DNA of 5,351 nt from assembly GCA_020721025.1 (NCBI GenBank), contig DYNO01000204.1, positions 1-5,351 of the forward strand, written 5' to 3'. The translations under genes and the position numbers were made by a program. Of this stretch, positions 5,245-5,351 are shown one piece after another; the stretch's first letter is position 1, and every line of letters starts with the position of its first letter. The notes beneath the pieces were generated by a model that made no database searches, was not told the origin of the DNA, and was given only the letters and a program-made list of their open reading frames with translations. The DNA comes from Thiomargarita sp. (GTDB lineage: Bacteria > Pseudomonadota > Gammaproteobacteria > Beggiatoales > Beggiatoaceae).

Positions 5245-5351
5245 AACCGATTTGACATCTTTAAGCCATGTAGATTAAGCTGTTTCTATTTTCATCTGAA
5301 CAGCGGTTAAAAATGTCGTTAAGCGTTTGTAGAAAACCAAACGTTATTCAC
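5240..5351. mobile_element. Probable end of an insertion element running out of the window
   Basis: Starts with TATAGAACCGATTTGACATC plus TTTA (5240-5263), which matches 870-893 at 23 of 24 bases, and begins exactly where the hydrogenase-like reading frame is broken. The remaining 88 bases carry no recognisable protein in any frame. They would fit the non-coding margin of an IS whose transposase lies beyond the window, but this cannot be confirmed here. The right boundary is the window edge, not the element's end. Confidence 0.5.

Overview
The window looks like a moderately AT-rich gammaproteobacterial chromosome that is heavily worked over by mobile DNA. The protein style of NuoC and of the RND transporter, the short interspersed repeats and the transposon relics would suit a filamentous sulfur bacterium of the Thiotrichales/Beggiatoaceae type. 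That placement is an impression from pattern memory, not a demonstrated identification.

Layout: (1) 1-715 holds an intact nuoC (complex I 30 kDa subunit), whose upstream flank is a 32-bp dispersed repeat that contributes to the Shine-Dalgarno region. (2) 716-1081 is a gene-free gap where nuoD would be expected. It holds a 44-bp near-perfect palindrome (869-912) running straight into a decayed piece of an IS200/IS605-type TnpB (about 899-1045). (3) 1082-4225 is one complete 1047-aa RND (HAE-1/AcrB-type) inner-membrane efflux pump without an adjacent adaptor gene in the window. (4) 4226-4905 is about 680 bp without a gene, packed with short elements: weak hairpins, the second copy of the 32-bp repeat (4341-4372), a REP-like double hairpin (4451-4495), and a complete 127-bp MITE with 13-bp terminal inverted repeats and a 5-bp target duplication (4519-4645). 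(5) 4942-5244 is the N-terminal ~100 residues of a complex I subunit 1/group 4 hydrogenase membrane subunit (NuoH/HyfC/EchB family). It is cut off exactly where a 24-bp repeat, shared with the 869 palindrome, begins. An inverted copy of the same repeat lies just upstream of the fragment. (6) 5240-5351 looks like the end of an insertion element running out of the window.

How it fits together: nuoC would serve the quinone-reducing module of complex I. The RND pump is functionally unrelated and energised by the proton gradient. The hydrogenase-like fragment is almost certainly dead. The gene order does not read as one operon; the best explanation is repeated insertion and rearrangement by small transposable elements. 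No clearly new biochemical system is visible. The most informative material is the family of short repeats and MITEs and the way they bound or break genes.
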